Source: Mucilaginibacter galii (lineage in GTDB: Bacteria > Bacteroidota > Bacteroidia > Sphingobacteriales > Sphingobacteriaceae). From it: 64,000 nucleotides of DNA. The stretch lies in the NCBI RefSeq assembly GCF_014635825.1, contig NZ_BMDO01000001.1, positions 434,001 to 498,000 of the forward strand, given 5' to 3'. A program made the translations under genes and the position numbers. This document shows positions 53,465 to 61,430 of the stretch, piece by piece (position 1 is the stretch's first letter; each line of letters starts with the position of its first letter). Under the pieces are notes generated by a model. It saw nothing but the letters and a program-made list of their open reading frames with translations. It was not told the DNA's origin and searched no databases.

Positions 53465-53719
53465 AAAACTAACTTTATTAAACTTAAAACGAACAAAAAA
53501 GCAAATTAGCTACGCTCAGACATAGAATACCATGCATTATTTAATAAGCAGGCAAACAGGGTAGGCATATATATTTAAGCGCTAATTTGCGGCGAATGTA
53601 TTTTAATTCAAATGGCTTTCATACGGTAAATTACGGGTGGCTTTCACAATATGAATACCGTTAAAACACGGGGTATTTTTTATAAGTGCATAAAGCTATA
53701 TTTATAGCAAACTTAAATT
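53465..53719. other. A/T-rich intergenic region without genes
   Basis: Between the rseP terminator and the next gene. It holds no supported gene. A short palindrome GCTATATTTATAGC lies at 53695-53708, 11 nt before the ATG at 53720, and contains TATATTTA, a near -7 box. Confidence 0.35.
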
Positions 53720-54151
53720 ATGAAACAAGATCAACCAATTACCCTTAGCGAAGCAAAATCTATTCGCCAGAATTATCTCCATAAAAACAGAGGCAAAACA
53801 CAGCAGGCATTTTTCGAATATAATAAGCTGATGGACTACCTGGTAGCGGTGGGCGAAGACCTCGGAAAAGAAAAGCTGGACAAGGCCGGTATTAAGATAT
53901 ATTTTGGCCAATATGATGCTGAGTTCCCCGAACATAATGAGAATCGTGTTACTGTAATGCTTGTACCAACACTCCGCACGGAGGATAACGTAAACCAGGA
54001 TATATTGAACATGAGTGACGATGCCGATCCACTTTTATATAACGTGCTGGAAGCTTTCAACCATGGCGCCTTATGCCCTCCTTTTGATGGCAGGAGCGAG
54101 CACGATACCGGGGTTGACGACATATGTGCAGGTTCAGACTTGAATGGATAA
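53720..54151 (+). CDS. Hypothetical protein, first gene of a two-component cluster
   Basis: The 143-residue protein is soluble and has no signal peptide. ITLSEAKSIRQNYLHKNRGKTQQAFFEYNKLMDYL is helical and basic, followed by IKIYFGQYDAEFPEHNENRVTVMLVPT and an acidic tail with FNHGALCPPFDG and DDICAGSDLNG. Three cysteines lie late in the sequence. I do not recognise a family. It is 3 nt upstream of the membrane protein gene and co-transcribed by position. Confidence 0.75.
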   Translation: MKQDQPITLSEAKSIRQNYLHKNRGKTQQAFFEYNKLMDYLVAVGEDLGKEKLDKAGIKIYFGQYDAEFPEHNENRVTVMLVPTLRTEDNVNQDILNMSDDADPLLYNVLEAFNHGALCPPFDGRSEHDTGVDDICAGSDLNG

Positions 54152-54154
54152 TAG

Positions 54155-54823
54155 ATGCTAACACTTTCGTTATATAATTATGCAGAAATGCTGGCTTTAA
54201 TAGCCAGCATTATTTTTTACAAAAATCTTTTTAAAACGCCTTTCTTAATATTGATACCCTATCTATTAATGACGGTCGCGGCCGAGCTTACCGGCAATTA
54301 TCTGGGCATACATCATCGTTATAAAGAAAATGTTAACCTGTTCAATATCACTACAGTTATTGAGTTTGTAATCTTTTATTTTCTATTTTATAAGAACATC
54401 AATAGTGCAGTTCTTAAGAATATCATTTTATATGCCATGCCACTATACGTGGTTCTGGCTGCAGTTAACCAACTTTTCATACAGGGTTTTAATAACTTTC
54501 ACACCTATACCATGCTAGTAGGTACGGTGTTTATTATAGTATTTGTCTTCTTTTATTTTTATGAAGCTTTTAGTGATAAAGAACCGCTGAGCTTGCCCAA
54601 AGAGCCCATGTTCTGGATCTCGATAGGCTTGTTCTTATTCTATCTGGGCGATTTTACTTACAACCTGATGCAGCCCTATTTTATTAAAAATCATATGCAA
54701 AAAGAGAGCTTTCATCTTTTTCATATCATCAACAATAATCTTATTATATTTGAATACATCTGTTTTAGTATAGCCATTTTTGTATGCAGCAACAACCGTT
54801 TAGCTTCGAAGCTGCAATCATAG
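54155..54823 (+). CDS. Seven-helix-like membrane protein in two-component operon
   Basis: The 222-residue protein consists of about seven hydrophobic helices (MLALIASIIFYKNLF, LILIPYLLMTVAAELTGNYL, NITTVIEFVIFYFLFYK, NIILYAMPLYVVLAAV, YTMLVGTVFIIVFVFFYFY, MFWISIGLFLFYLGDFTY and NNLIIFEYICFSIAIFVC). It has no visible enzymatic motif. Its last 40 bases overlap the start of the histidine kinase gene, so the products are translationally linked and may act together as a membrane sensor unit (inference). Confidence 0.8.
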   Translation: MLTLSLYNYAEMLALIASIIFYKNLFKTPFLILIPYLLMTVAAELTGNYLGIHHRYKENVNLFNITTVIEFVIFYFLFYKNINSAVLKNIILYAMPLYVVLAAVNQLFIQGFNNFHTYTMLVGTVFIIVFVFFYFYEAFSDKEPLSLPKEPMFWISIGLFLFYLGDFTYNLMQPYFIKNHMQKESFHLFHIINNNLIIFEYICFSIAIFVCSNNRLASKLQS

Positions 54824-55590
54824 CCATTACCATTGTTTTCTTAATTCTTGGTGCCTTCATTGTAATGATTGTGTTGGTGTATCGTAAGCGCCGTAACCTG
54901 CATTTGTTAGAAAAACTTAACCTGCAATCTAATTACAAGCACGAATTACTAAAGGCTCAATTGGAAATACAAGAGCAAACGTTAACCAATATTGGGCGAG
55001 AGATACATGACAATATTGGCCAGGTACTATCCTTTGTAAAGCTTAGTTTAAACCCGGCGGGCGGCAGTCTGGAACAGCTACAGCAAAAAATGCACGACAG
55101 CCGCGAGCTGGTAGCCAAAGCCATTAACGATCTGCGCGATCTTTCAAAAAGCCTGAACGTTCAATATTTTGCTCATTTGGGGCTATTAAAAGCAATAGAG
55201 ACAGAGGTTGAACGTATGAATAAAAGCGGCCTGCTAAATTTGAACATCAATATTAAAGGTACGCCTTACGAGTTAGGCGAACAATGCGAGCTCGTGCTAT
55301 TTCGCATTTTTCAGGAAGCACTTAATAACTCGCTTAAACATGCCGATGCCCGTAATTTTACCATCAATTTGCAGTTTAACACCGAAACCTTTAATTTAAC
55401 CCTCGCTGATGACGGACAAGGTTTTACTGTTGCAGATAAACTCGGTAGCTTTAACGGCTCGGGGCTGAAAAATATAGAAAGCAGGGCCGCCCTTATTGGA
55501 GCCGTTGCCACTATAAACAGCATGCCGGGAAAAGGATGCGCCATCAGCCTACAACTTAACCATCATATATCACAAACAAATGTTAACTGA
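54784..55590 (+). CDS. Histidine kinase, NarL-type (HisKA_3), membrane-anchored
   Basis: The 268-residue kinase has one membrane helix (residues 10-33), a coiled coil (about 36-66), a HisKA_3 domain with TNIGREIHDNIGQVLSF (phospho-His 75), and an HATPase_c domain with FRIFQEALNNSLKHA and ADDGQGF and GSGLKNIESRA motifs. No large sensor domain is present, so sensing may come from the adjacent seven-helix protein. Its 3' end overlaps the LuxR-type regulator gene by 11 bp. Confidence 0.92.
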   Translation: MQQQPFSFEAAIIAITIVFLILGAFIVMIVLVYRKRRNLHLLEKLNLQSNYKHELLKAQLEIQEQTLTNIGREIHDNIGQVLSFVKLSLNPAGGSLEQLQQKMHDSRELVAKAINDLRDLSKSLNVQYFAHLGLLKAIETEVERMNKSGLLNLNINIKGTPYELGEQCELVLFRIFQEALNNSLKHADARNFTINLQFNTETFNLTLADDGQGFTVADKLGSFNGSGLKNIESRAALIGAVATINSMPGKGCAISLQLNHHISQTNVN

Positions 55591-56218
55591 GGCTATCCAA
55601 ATTGTATTGGTTGATGACCATCGCTTGTTCAGGAGCGGAATAGCTGCTTTAATAGACAGTATACCGGGCTATAAAATTATGTATGAAGCCAGCAACGGCC
55701 TCGAGCTTAGCCAAAAGATCAATCCTCAAACTAAGCCCGATATTATATTGCTCGACATTAATATGCCGCACATGAATGGCATTGAAACAGCACAATGGCT
55801 AAAAACCAACTACCCCGACATTAAGGTTATCGTATTATCTATGCTTGAGGATGCTGATAAGGTAATGACCATGCTGCGCCTTGGTGTAAAAGGCTACTTA
55901 TTAAAGGATGCCGAACCTCACGAATTTGAAGAGGCGCTGAAGAAGGTTTCCAATCATGAGGTGTATTTCCCGGCGTTTGTAACCCGGCATCTCGTATCTA
56001 ACGTAAACCGACCCGAAGCTGTTAAACTCAACAACCGTGAAACCGACTTTTTAAAACTGGCAGCTACCGAACTCACCTATAAAGAAATTGCCGATAAAAT
56101 GTGCGTGAGTGCACGTACTGTAGATGGTTACCGTGACCAGTTGTTTGATAAATTACACATTAAAAGCCGTGTTGGATTGGTTTTATATGCCATAAAACAA
56201 AAACTCATAGAGGTATAA
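55580..56218 (+). CDS. NarL/LuxR-type response regulator
   Basis: The 212-residue protein has a receiver domain with acidic pocket D12-D13, phospho-acceptor D59 (DIILLDINMPHMNG), Ser in IVLSML, and lysine in YLLKDAEP. A C-terminal LuxR helix-turn-helix follows (LNNRETDFLKLAATELTYKEIADKMCVSARTVDGYRDQLFDKLHIKSR). It overlaps the kinase gene, so the two are a cognate pair; the targets are unknown. Confidence 0.95.
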   Translation: MLTEAIQIVLVDDHRLFRSGIAALIDSIPGYKIMYEASNGLELSQKINPQTKPDIILLDINMPHMNGIETAQWLKTNYPDIKVIVLSMLEDADKVMTMLRLGVKGYLLKDAEPHEFEEALKKVSNHEVYFPAFVTRHLVSNVNRPEAVKLNNRETDFLKLAATELTYKEIADKMCVSARTVDGYRDQLFDKLHIKSRVGLVLYAIKQKLIEV

Positions 56219-56274
56219 TTCTTATTTGTAAAATTTATCTTACAAATTAGCCCTTGCGTTGTTATACACACATT

Positions 56275-56664
56275 ATGAACAAGCGCATCATCTCTATTAT
56301 AGCCGTTGTATTCTTATTAGTATTTATTGGCGTGTTTTATTACCGCTATTATTTCGTTTTTGGCGATGGCACGAAAGCCGGAACCATGAACTATTTTGTT
56401 CATAAAGGTTATTTGTTTAAAACCTACGAGGGCCGTTTAATACAAACCGGTATACGCACGCCTGCACAGGGCAACATACAATCTAATGAATTTATGTTTT
56501 CGGTAACGGATGAAAAAGTGGCGCAAAAGCTAAATAGCAGCGCCGGTGCCTACCTGGAATTGCATTATAAAGAATACCTGCATACCCTACCCTGGCGCGG
56601 TGTAAGTAATTTTGTGGTTGACAGTGTGATTTCGATTAAACCGGTTGTTACAACCCAGCCTTAA
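56275..56664 (+). CDS. Hypothetical membrane-anchored protein
   Basis: The 129-residue protein has an N-terminal hydrophobic segment (IISIIAVVFLLVFIGVFYY), an aromatic and beta-rich middle (YYRYYFVFGDGTKAGTMNYFVHKGYLFKTYEGRLI) and a short C-terminal end. I do not recognise a domain. The ATG at 56275 is preferred over a TTG at 56254. It follows the two-component operon by 56 nt on the same strand and may be co-transcribed or separate. Confidence 0.7.
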   Translation: MNKRIISIIAVVFLLVFIGVFYYRYYFVFGDGTKAGTMNYFVHKGYLFKTYEGRLIQTGIRTPAQGNIQSNEFMFSVTDEKVAQKLNSSAGAYLELHYKEYLHTLPWRGVSNFVVDSVISIKPVVTTQP

Positions 56665-56743
56665 ACGCAGCCTGAGGCCGATCAATACTTTTTAATAAGC
56701 TTTGTTAAGGTGTTTGTGAACTAACCTTTGTACTTTAAGCATA

Positions 56744-57310
56744 TTATTGGCTAACAACTCTTTCGCGCTTAAACAGCACACCCAACAGTGCCGATACGGC
56801 AAACACCAGAATTATAGAGATAAACAGAGAACTAAAAAAGCTGGCAACAGTCATATGGCTGCCTGCCGAGAAGTTTTCGTTCATGTTCTTCACCTCTTTG
56901 TTGATCTTTTCAACAGGTTGTTTTTGCGATAGCATGGCTGCACGGCGCGTTTCAACAAAACCAACGTGTGCTTTTTGTGCAACATCAGGGTTGATCTTAG
57001 CCGAAAAAAGCGTTAGCCCGTTATTCCAGATTACCGAACTTACAAACAGCAGGATAAAAATGCCGGTAATGGCTTGTTTAAGTGTCCAGTACCGGCCTAT
57101 TTTATTTCTTAACCCGCTAATGAAAAACAGGGCTATACCGAACAGTACGATGTAATATACCGGGTAGAGTATAATAAACGTGTTGATGGGCGATTTAGCC
57201 CAATAAGCGAGGTAATACAGCTTCAATATATCTATAGCGAGCATTATTAACCCAAACAACACACCGCGCAATGCGCCCTGTTTTCGTACAGCCGAATTTA
57301 TATCTTCCAT
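56744..57310 (-). CDS. DUF4199 family membrane protein
   Basis: The 188-residue protein has four membrane helices (RGVLFGLIMLAIDILKLYYLAYW, NTFIILYPVYYIVLFGIALFF, LKQAITGIFILLFVSSVIW, and the C-terminal FSSLFISIILVFAVSALLGVLF) and a soluble loop (about 105-150). This is the DUF4199 pattern, found only in Bacteroidota. It starts 13 nt downstream of the acidic protein gene stop and ends the dihydroorotase cluster. Confidence 0.85.
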   Translation of the reverse strand: MEDINSAVRKQGALRGVLFGLIMLAIDILKLYYLAYWAKSPINTFIILYPVYYIVLFGIALFFISGLRNKIGRYWTLKQAITGIFILLFVSSVIWNNGLTLFSAKINPDVAQKAHVGFVETRRAAMLSQKQPVEKINKEVKNMNENFSAGSHMTVASFFSSLFISIILVFAVSALLGVLFKRERVVSQ

Positions 57311-57323
57311 TCCGGGCCTGTCC

Positions 57324-57998
57324 TTAATCTTTATTCAGCGTTTCGAGTATAGCGAAAACTGCCATATCAAAGCTTTGGTCAACGGCATATTCTGCTATTA
57401 CTTCCTTATCACGGCTGCCTGGCTGCGTATTTTGGAAAAAGGTTATCATTGGATAGAACAGGTCTTTTAGCTCAGCATCTTCAGATAACTTAACGGCCAC
57501 CTTGTTTACTTCCTCCGGCGAACTTTCTACCAGGATTTGGTTGGCAATAATGGGTTCATATATCTGGTGCTCATCCTGAAACTCATCATCATCAACCAGT
57601 AAAAACTCGGTAAGGTAATCTTCCAATGATGGTTCTATACCTTCGTCGCGGCATTCGTTCAAATACAGCAATAAATTTAACAGTTCGGTACCGCGGTCAA
57701 GGGTTTCTTCCTCAATATCGGCCCATTCCTGGGTATCCAGGTAATCTTCTTCCAGGCGGTTAATATCGGCACTGAAAAAATTGACCATCAGCAGGTCGAA
57801 AAATACTTCGCGCAGGTTATCGGCATGAGGGTGTGCGTCAAACACATCGTCCATATCGTTCACCTTATCCAGAAAATCTTTATCTGACGAAAAAACCGTT
57901 ACCAGCTCTGTGGTCAATACCTCTACATTAATAGGTGTAAAAGCAGTATACGAAAGCAGCGCTGCACTTATGGCATTTTGTATTATTGGATCTATCAT
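57324..57998 (-). CDS. Acidic hypothetical protein
   Basis: The 224-residue protein is strongly acidic, with many Asp and Glu residues (ADIEEETLDRGTELL, DDDEFQDEH), and mostly helical. It has no signal peptide, membrane segment or recognisable motif. It lies 11 nt downstream of the dihydroorotase-like gene and 13 nt upstream of DUF4199, so it is in the same operon. Confidence 0.7.
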   Translation of the reverse strand: MIDPIIQNAISAALLSYTAFTPINVEVLTTELVTVFSSDKDFLDKVNDMDDVFDAHPHADNLREVFFDLLMVNFFSADINRLEEDYLDTQEWADIEEETLDRGTELLNLLLYLNECRDEGIEPSLEDYLTEFLLVDDDEFQDEHQIYEPIIANQILVESSPEEVNKVAVKLSEDAELKDLFYPMITFFQNTQPGSRDKEVIAEYAVDQSFDMAVFAILETLNKD

Positions 57999-58009
57999 TT
58001 TTTACTTTT

Positions 58010-59263
58010 TTAATTGGTATATACCTGTTTGTTGTTACAGGTTAACAGTATTTTTCCCTTTAAGTTCTGCCCCAGGAAAGGTGAATTGGCAGATTTAGAA
58101 CGATTGTTTTGCTTATCGAAGGTCCAGGTATCATCGGTATTAAACACAACAAAATTAGCGGGCTGACCCTCTTCTAACACAACAGCGCTTACATTTAATA
58201 TCTTACGCGGATTGATGGCCAGCTTTTCTACAATTAATTCCACGGGTAATCCTGCTTGTAAAGCTAATGAGAATGTTGTTTGCAAACCAATCATTCCATA
58301 TTCGGCAGTTTCGAACTCCATTTCTTTAAATTCTATTTCGTGCGGCGTATGCTGCGATACAATAGCATCTATGGTACCATCGGTTAAACCCTGTAGCAGG
58401 GCATCAATATCTGTTTGTGTACGCAGTGGAGGTTTCACCTTGTACAGGCTGTCAAAACCTAATAAGGCCTCGTCGGTGAGTATCAGATGATGGGCGGCCA
58501 CATCGCAAGTTACCCGTAGTCCTTTGCGCTTAGCTTCGCCAATTAAAGCTACCGAACGTGCGGTGGATATAGTGCTGAAATGAATTGCAGAGCCGGTATA
58601 CTCGGCCAGGTAAAGGTCACGCGCAATCATCAGTTCCTCGGCCAGCGAGGGGATGCCTTTCATACCCAGTAGCGTACTTACCACGCCTTCATGCACTTTT
58701 GCCTTACCGGCTATGGCTACATCTTCGGGGTAAGAAAAAACAAGCGCATTAAAGCCCTGGGCATAAAGCAAAGCGCGTTCCATAAGCCCTGCATCTTTAA
58801 CCGGGCGCTTACCATCAGTAAAGGCTTTAGCACCGCTAAGGTACATGTCGTACATTTCTGCCATGTCTTTACCCTCGCGTTGATGCGATATCGTACCTAA
58901 AGGATATACGTCTACCAAATTTTCCTTAGTTTTATTAACAAGATAGGCTACTTCTGTTTTAGAATGCACGGGTGGCTGCGTATCGGGCATTAAAGCAACA
59001 CCGGTAAAGCCGCCTGCTGCTGCTGCCTGCAAACCGGTGTTAAGGTCTTCCTTGGTTTCCAGGCCGGGTTCGCCCATGTTACAGTTCAAATCAAAAAAAC
59101 CGGGCGATAAATAACTGCCTTTTGCATCAAATATTTCAACATCGGCTTCAATACTTTCGGCAATAGTTTTAATGAGTCCGTTCTCTATTAAAATATCGGC
59201 AGTTTGCTGGTGAAACGGCGAGCCGGGGTACAGAATGGTAGCAGATTTGATGAGCAAATTCAT
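58010..59263 (-). CDS. Dihydroorotase-like amidohydrolase lacking canonical metal ligands
   Basis: The 417-residue protein is a full-length dihydroorotase homologue. GFFDLNCNMGEPGLETKEDLNTG at 55-77 has the right fold, but the canonical D-x-H-x-H-x-R motif reads D-L-N-C-N-M-G: both His ligands and the Arg are absent. The later DHAPH motif reads QHTPHE. The H in VAAHHLIL and a lysine in SGAKAFTDGKRPV remain. It is probably non-catalytic or very altered, like the PyrC' partner of aspartate transcarbamoylase. Its role in pyrimidine synthesis is inferred from the family only. Confidence 0.8.
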   Translation of the reverse strand: MNLLIKSATILYPGSPFHQQTADILIENGLIKTIAESIEADVEIFDAKGSYLSPGFFDLNCNMGEPGLETKEDLNTGLQAAAAGGFTGVALMPDTQPPVHSKTEVAYLVNKTKENLVDVYPLGTISHQREGKDMAEMYDMYLSGAKAFTDGKRPVKDAGLMERALLYAQGFNALVFSYPEDVAIAGKAKVHEGVVSTLLGMKGIPSLAEELMIARDLYLAEYTGSAIHFSTISTARSVALIGEAKRKGLRVTCDVAAHHLILTDEALLGFDSLYKVKPPLRTQTDIDALLQGLTDGTIDAIVSQHTPHEIEFKEMEFETAEYGMIGLQTTFSLALQAGLPVELIVEKLAINPRKILNVSAVVLEEGQPANFVVFNTDDTWTFDKQNNRSKSANSPFLGQNLKGKILLTCNNKQVYTN

Positions 59264-59307
59264 GTATTAGGAGGCTTTATGATGCTTACGCAATTAATAA
59301 GTGAAGA

Positions 59308-61359
59308 TCAGCTACCCGAAACCAGCTGCTTATTTACCCGGTAAAACCGTACAAGCGCTATTTCGGCTGCGATGAAAATCAGGGTCAAAATTATACAAAG
59401 TTTCCATAATTGCAGGCCAAAATTTGTATCGGCTATTAACCCCTGCATAGAGCCCTTGCCCGGCTGCAAAACCGCACTCTTGGCAGGCAGTAATTTATCA
59501 AGTGCGCTTTTGTCTAAATAAGTAAGATCAGACTCCATCCTGTTGTTATTAAAAGCAATAACGGCCACCACACTATCCTGCTTTTTAAGCTGATAATTAC
59601 CAGGCTGCTGCACCTGGTCGGCCAGGTAAAGCAAGGTATTTCCTTCCTGCTGCCTTGCATCGGGAATAAGAGTTTGTGTACCTTTTACAAGTTTCAAAAC
59701 CTGCTTTTCACTCATTTGTACGGGCGGCGCTTCTATGGCAGCATCATGACCAATGGTGTAAAATAAAGGCTGGTCGTGGCCGCTTACCAGTGCCATGCGG
59801 TATAAAATAGGCAGCAACAATGCATGACGGGGCAGGTTGCTAAAATCTTCTTGCAATGGCACGGCCGATACATAAATTTTGCCGTTACCGCTACGGTAGC
59901 CCGCCCAAAAGGGTTGTCGGCCGGGTAACTCCATAAGACTTTCGCTACTGGTTTGCGTGGCCGAGCTTAGTTGATAATATTTTTGCACCAAGGGCAAATC
60001 AGGATTGCGGGGTACATCTTCAAACACCGATTTAAATAGAGTATTTTGAGTATTCAGCGTATTTACTCGGATGTTTTCGGTAACCAACTTTTCGGGGTAT
60101 GCCGCACCTGCCGGTTGCAGTAAAGCACGATAACTCGAAAGATCTGCATCAGCAGCAGGGAAAACGGCGAGCGTACCGCCTTTGGCCACGTATGCTCTTA
60201 ATTGCTGGGCAAGCCCTGTGGCTATACTTTTTATGTCGCTCAACACCACTAAAGGAAAAGTGTTTAACCCGGCATAGTTCACGCTGCCTTCATTACTATT
60301 TACAGGTGTAAAAAACGGGTCGGCACCAAAAGCAGCTTGCAGGTATTTGTTGGGCTGCCCCCCGTTTACCAATAGCACCGGCATACCGGCTTTTACATTA
60401 AAGGTAAAGTAAAAGTCGTTATCAAAAATAACAGGATTATCCTGCAACTCAATTTTAGCTTGCTGCCAGCCAGCTTGCAGCCCTGAAAAAGTAAGTGTAT
60501 CCTGGCGGTTTCCACGAGCCTTAATATCAAAACTGCCCAGTGCTTTTTGCGTGCCGTTGATGAGTAGCTTTAAAGGAATGCCTTTGGCATCTTCGGCAGC
60601 GTAATTATGTAGTTTAACTACCAGTTTCTCTGTTTCGTTTGGGCGATGCACGGCACCAATAAGCCAAACCGAATCAACAGCTACATTGGGTAGCACATTG
60701 GCACGCAATGGCACTAAATTTACCCTGAAGCCGCTATCTGCTTTTGTAGCCGAAGTGCCCGTGGCCTCTCTCTGAAAATCGGAAATGATATATGCAGACG
60801 ACAATCCACCCGGTCTGTTTTGTAATAAGCTTTGTTGCCGTAGTACAATCTGTTGCAAAGTACGGCTTTGAGGTCCAATATTAACGGCATCAACCGCATC
60901 ATTAAACTCCTGGCGGTTTAGCAGGCGTTGATGTTTGCCCTCAAAATCCTGCGTAAGCAATTGAAAGCGGTCATTAATAGAATAGGCAGCGGCAATTTCT
61001 TTGGCTCTGCGCTTGGCCTCATCTAACAAACTGCCCTCGGGACTTAGCGTTTGCATAGAGTAAGAGTTATCTACAAAAATGCTTATGGCTTGTTGCACAC
61101 CGGGTGTAATGGTATTTTGGTTAGGGAGGTATGGACGGGCAAACGCCAGCACTAAAAATGTAAGTGCCAGTAAGCGGCTGGCCAGTATCAGCCTTTCGCG
61201 CAGGTTACGTCTTGAAGATTGCTGCTCGTTTACCTCTTTAAGAAACTGTACATTACTGAAATATACCTTTTGGTACCGCCTGAAATTGAATAAATGCACC
61301 AGCACCGGTATAGCCAGTGAGAGCAAAGCGAACAAAAAGGCAGGATAGATAAATTGCAT
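59308..61359 (-). CDS. BatA-domain membrane protein with vWA domain
   Basis: The 683-residue protein has an N-terminal pair of membrane helices (MQFIYPAFLFALLSLAIPVLVHLF and LILASRLLALTFLVLAFA), a vWA-type metal-ion-dependent adhesion site (ISIFVDNSYSMQTL, the DxSxS pattern), a beta-rich extracytoplasmic region, and a C-terminal helix (LCIILTLIFIAAEIALV). This is the BatA family (Bacteroides aerotolerance). BatA usually works with a MoxR ATPase and BatB-BatD; none of these is adjacent here. It starts the cluster with the dihydroorotase-like gene 44 nt downstream. Confidence 0.88.
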   Translation of the reverse strand: MQFIYPAFLFALLSLAIPVLVHLFNFRRYQKVYFSNVQFLKEVNEQQSSRRNLRERLILASRLLALTFLVLAFARPYLPNQNTITPGVQQAISIFVDNSYSMQTLSPEGSLLDEAKRRAKEIAAAYSINDRFQLLTQDFEGKHQRLLNRQEFNDAVDAVNIGPQSRTLQQIVLRQQSLLQNRPGGLSSAYIISDFQREATGTSATKADSGFRVNLVPLRANVLPNVAVDSVWLIGAVHRPNETEKLVVKLHNYAAEDAKGIPLKLLINGTQKALGSFDIKARGNRQDTLTFSGLQAGWQQAKIELQDNPVIFDNDFYFTFNVKAGMPVLLVNGGQPNKYLQAAFGADPFFTPVNSNEGSVNYAGLNTFPLVVLSDIKSIATGLAQQLRAYVAKGGTLAVFPAADADLSSYRALLQPAGAAYPEKLVTENIRVNTLNTQNTLFKSVFEDVPRNPDLPLVQKYYQLSSATQTSSESLMELPGRQPFWAGYRSGNGKIYVSAVPLQEDFSNLPRHALLLPILYRMALVSGHDQPLFYTIGHDAAIEAPPVQMSEKQVLKLVKGTQTLIPDARQQEGNTLLYLADQVQQPGNYQLKKQDSVVAVIAFNNNRMESDLTYLDKSALDKLLPAKSAVLQPGKGSMQGLIADTNFGLQLWKLCIILTLIFIAAEIALVRFYRVNKQLVSGS

Positions 61360-61430
61360 TAATTATATCCGTGGTATGAAGATAGATGTACTTATAGCAA
61401 ATATACCTTAATGAGGCAAAATACCAACAA

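Noticed and set aside
59269..59274. AGGAGG near the dihydroorotase-like start
   Set aside because: It lies on the plus strand, while the gene is on the minus strand, so it cannot act as its SD.
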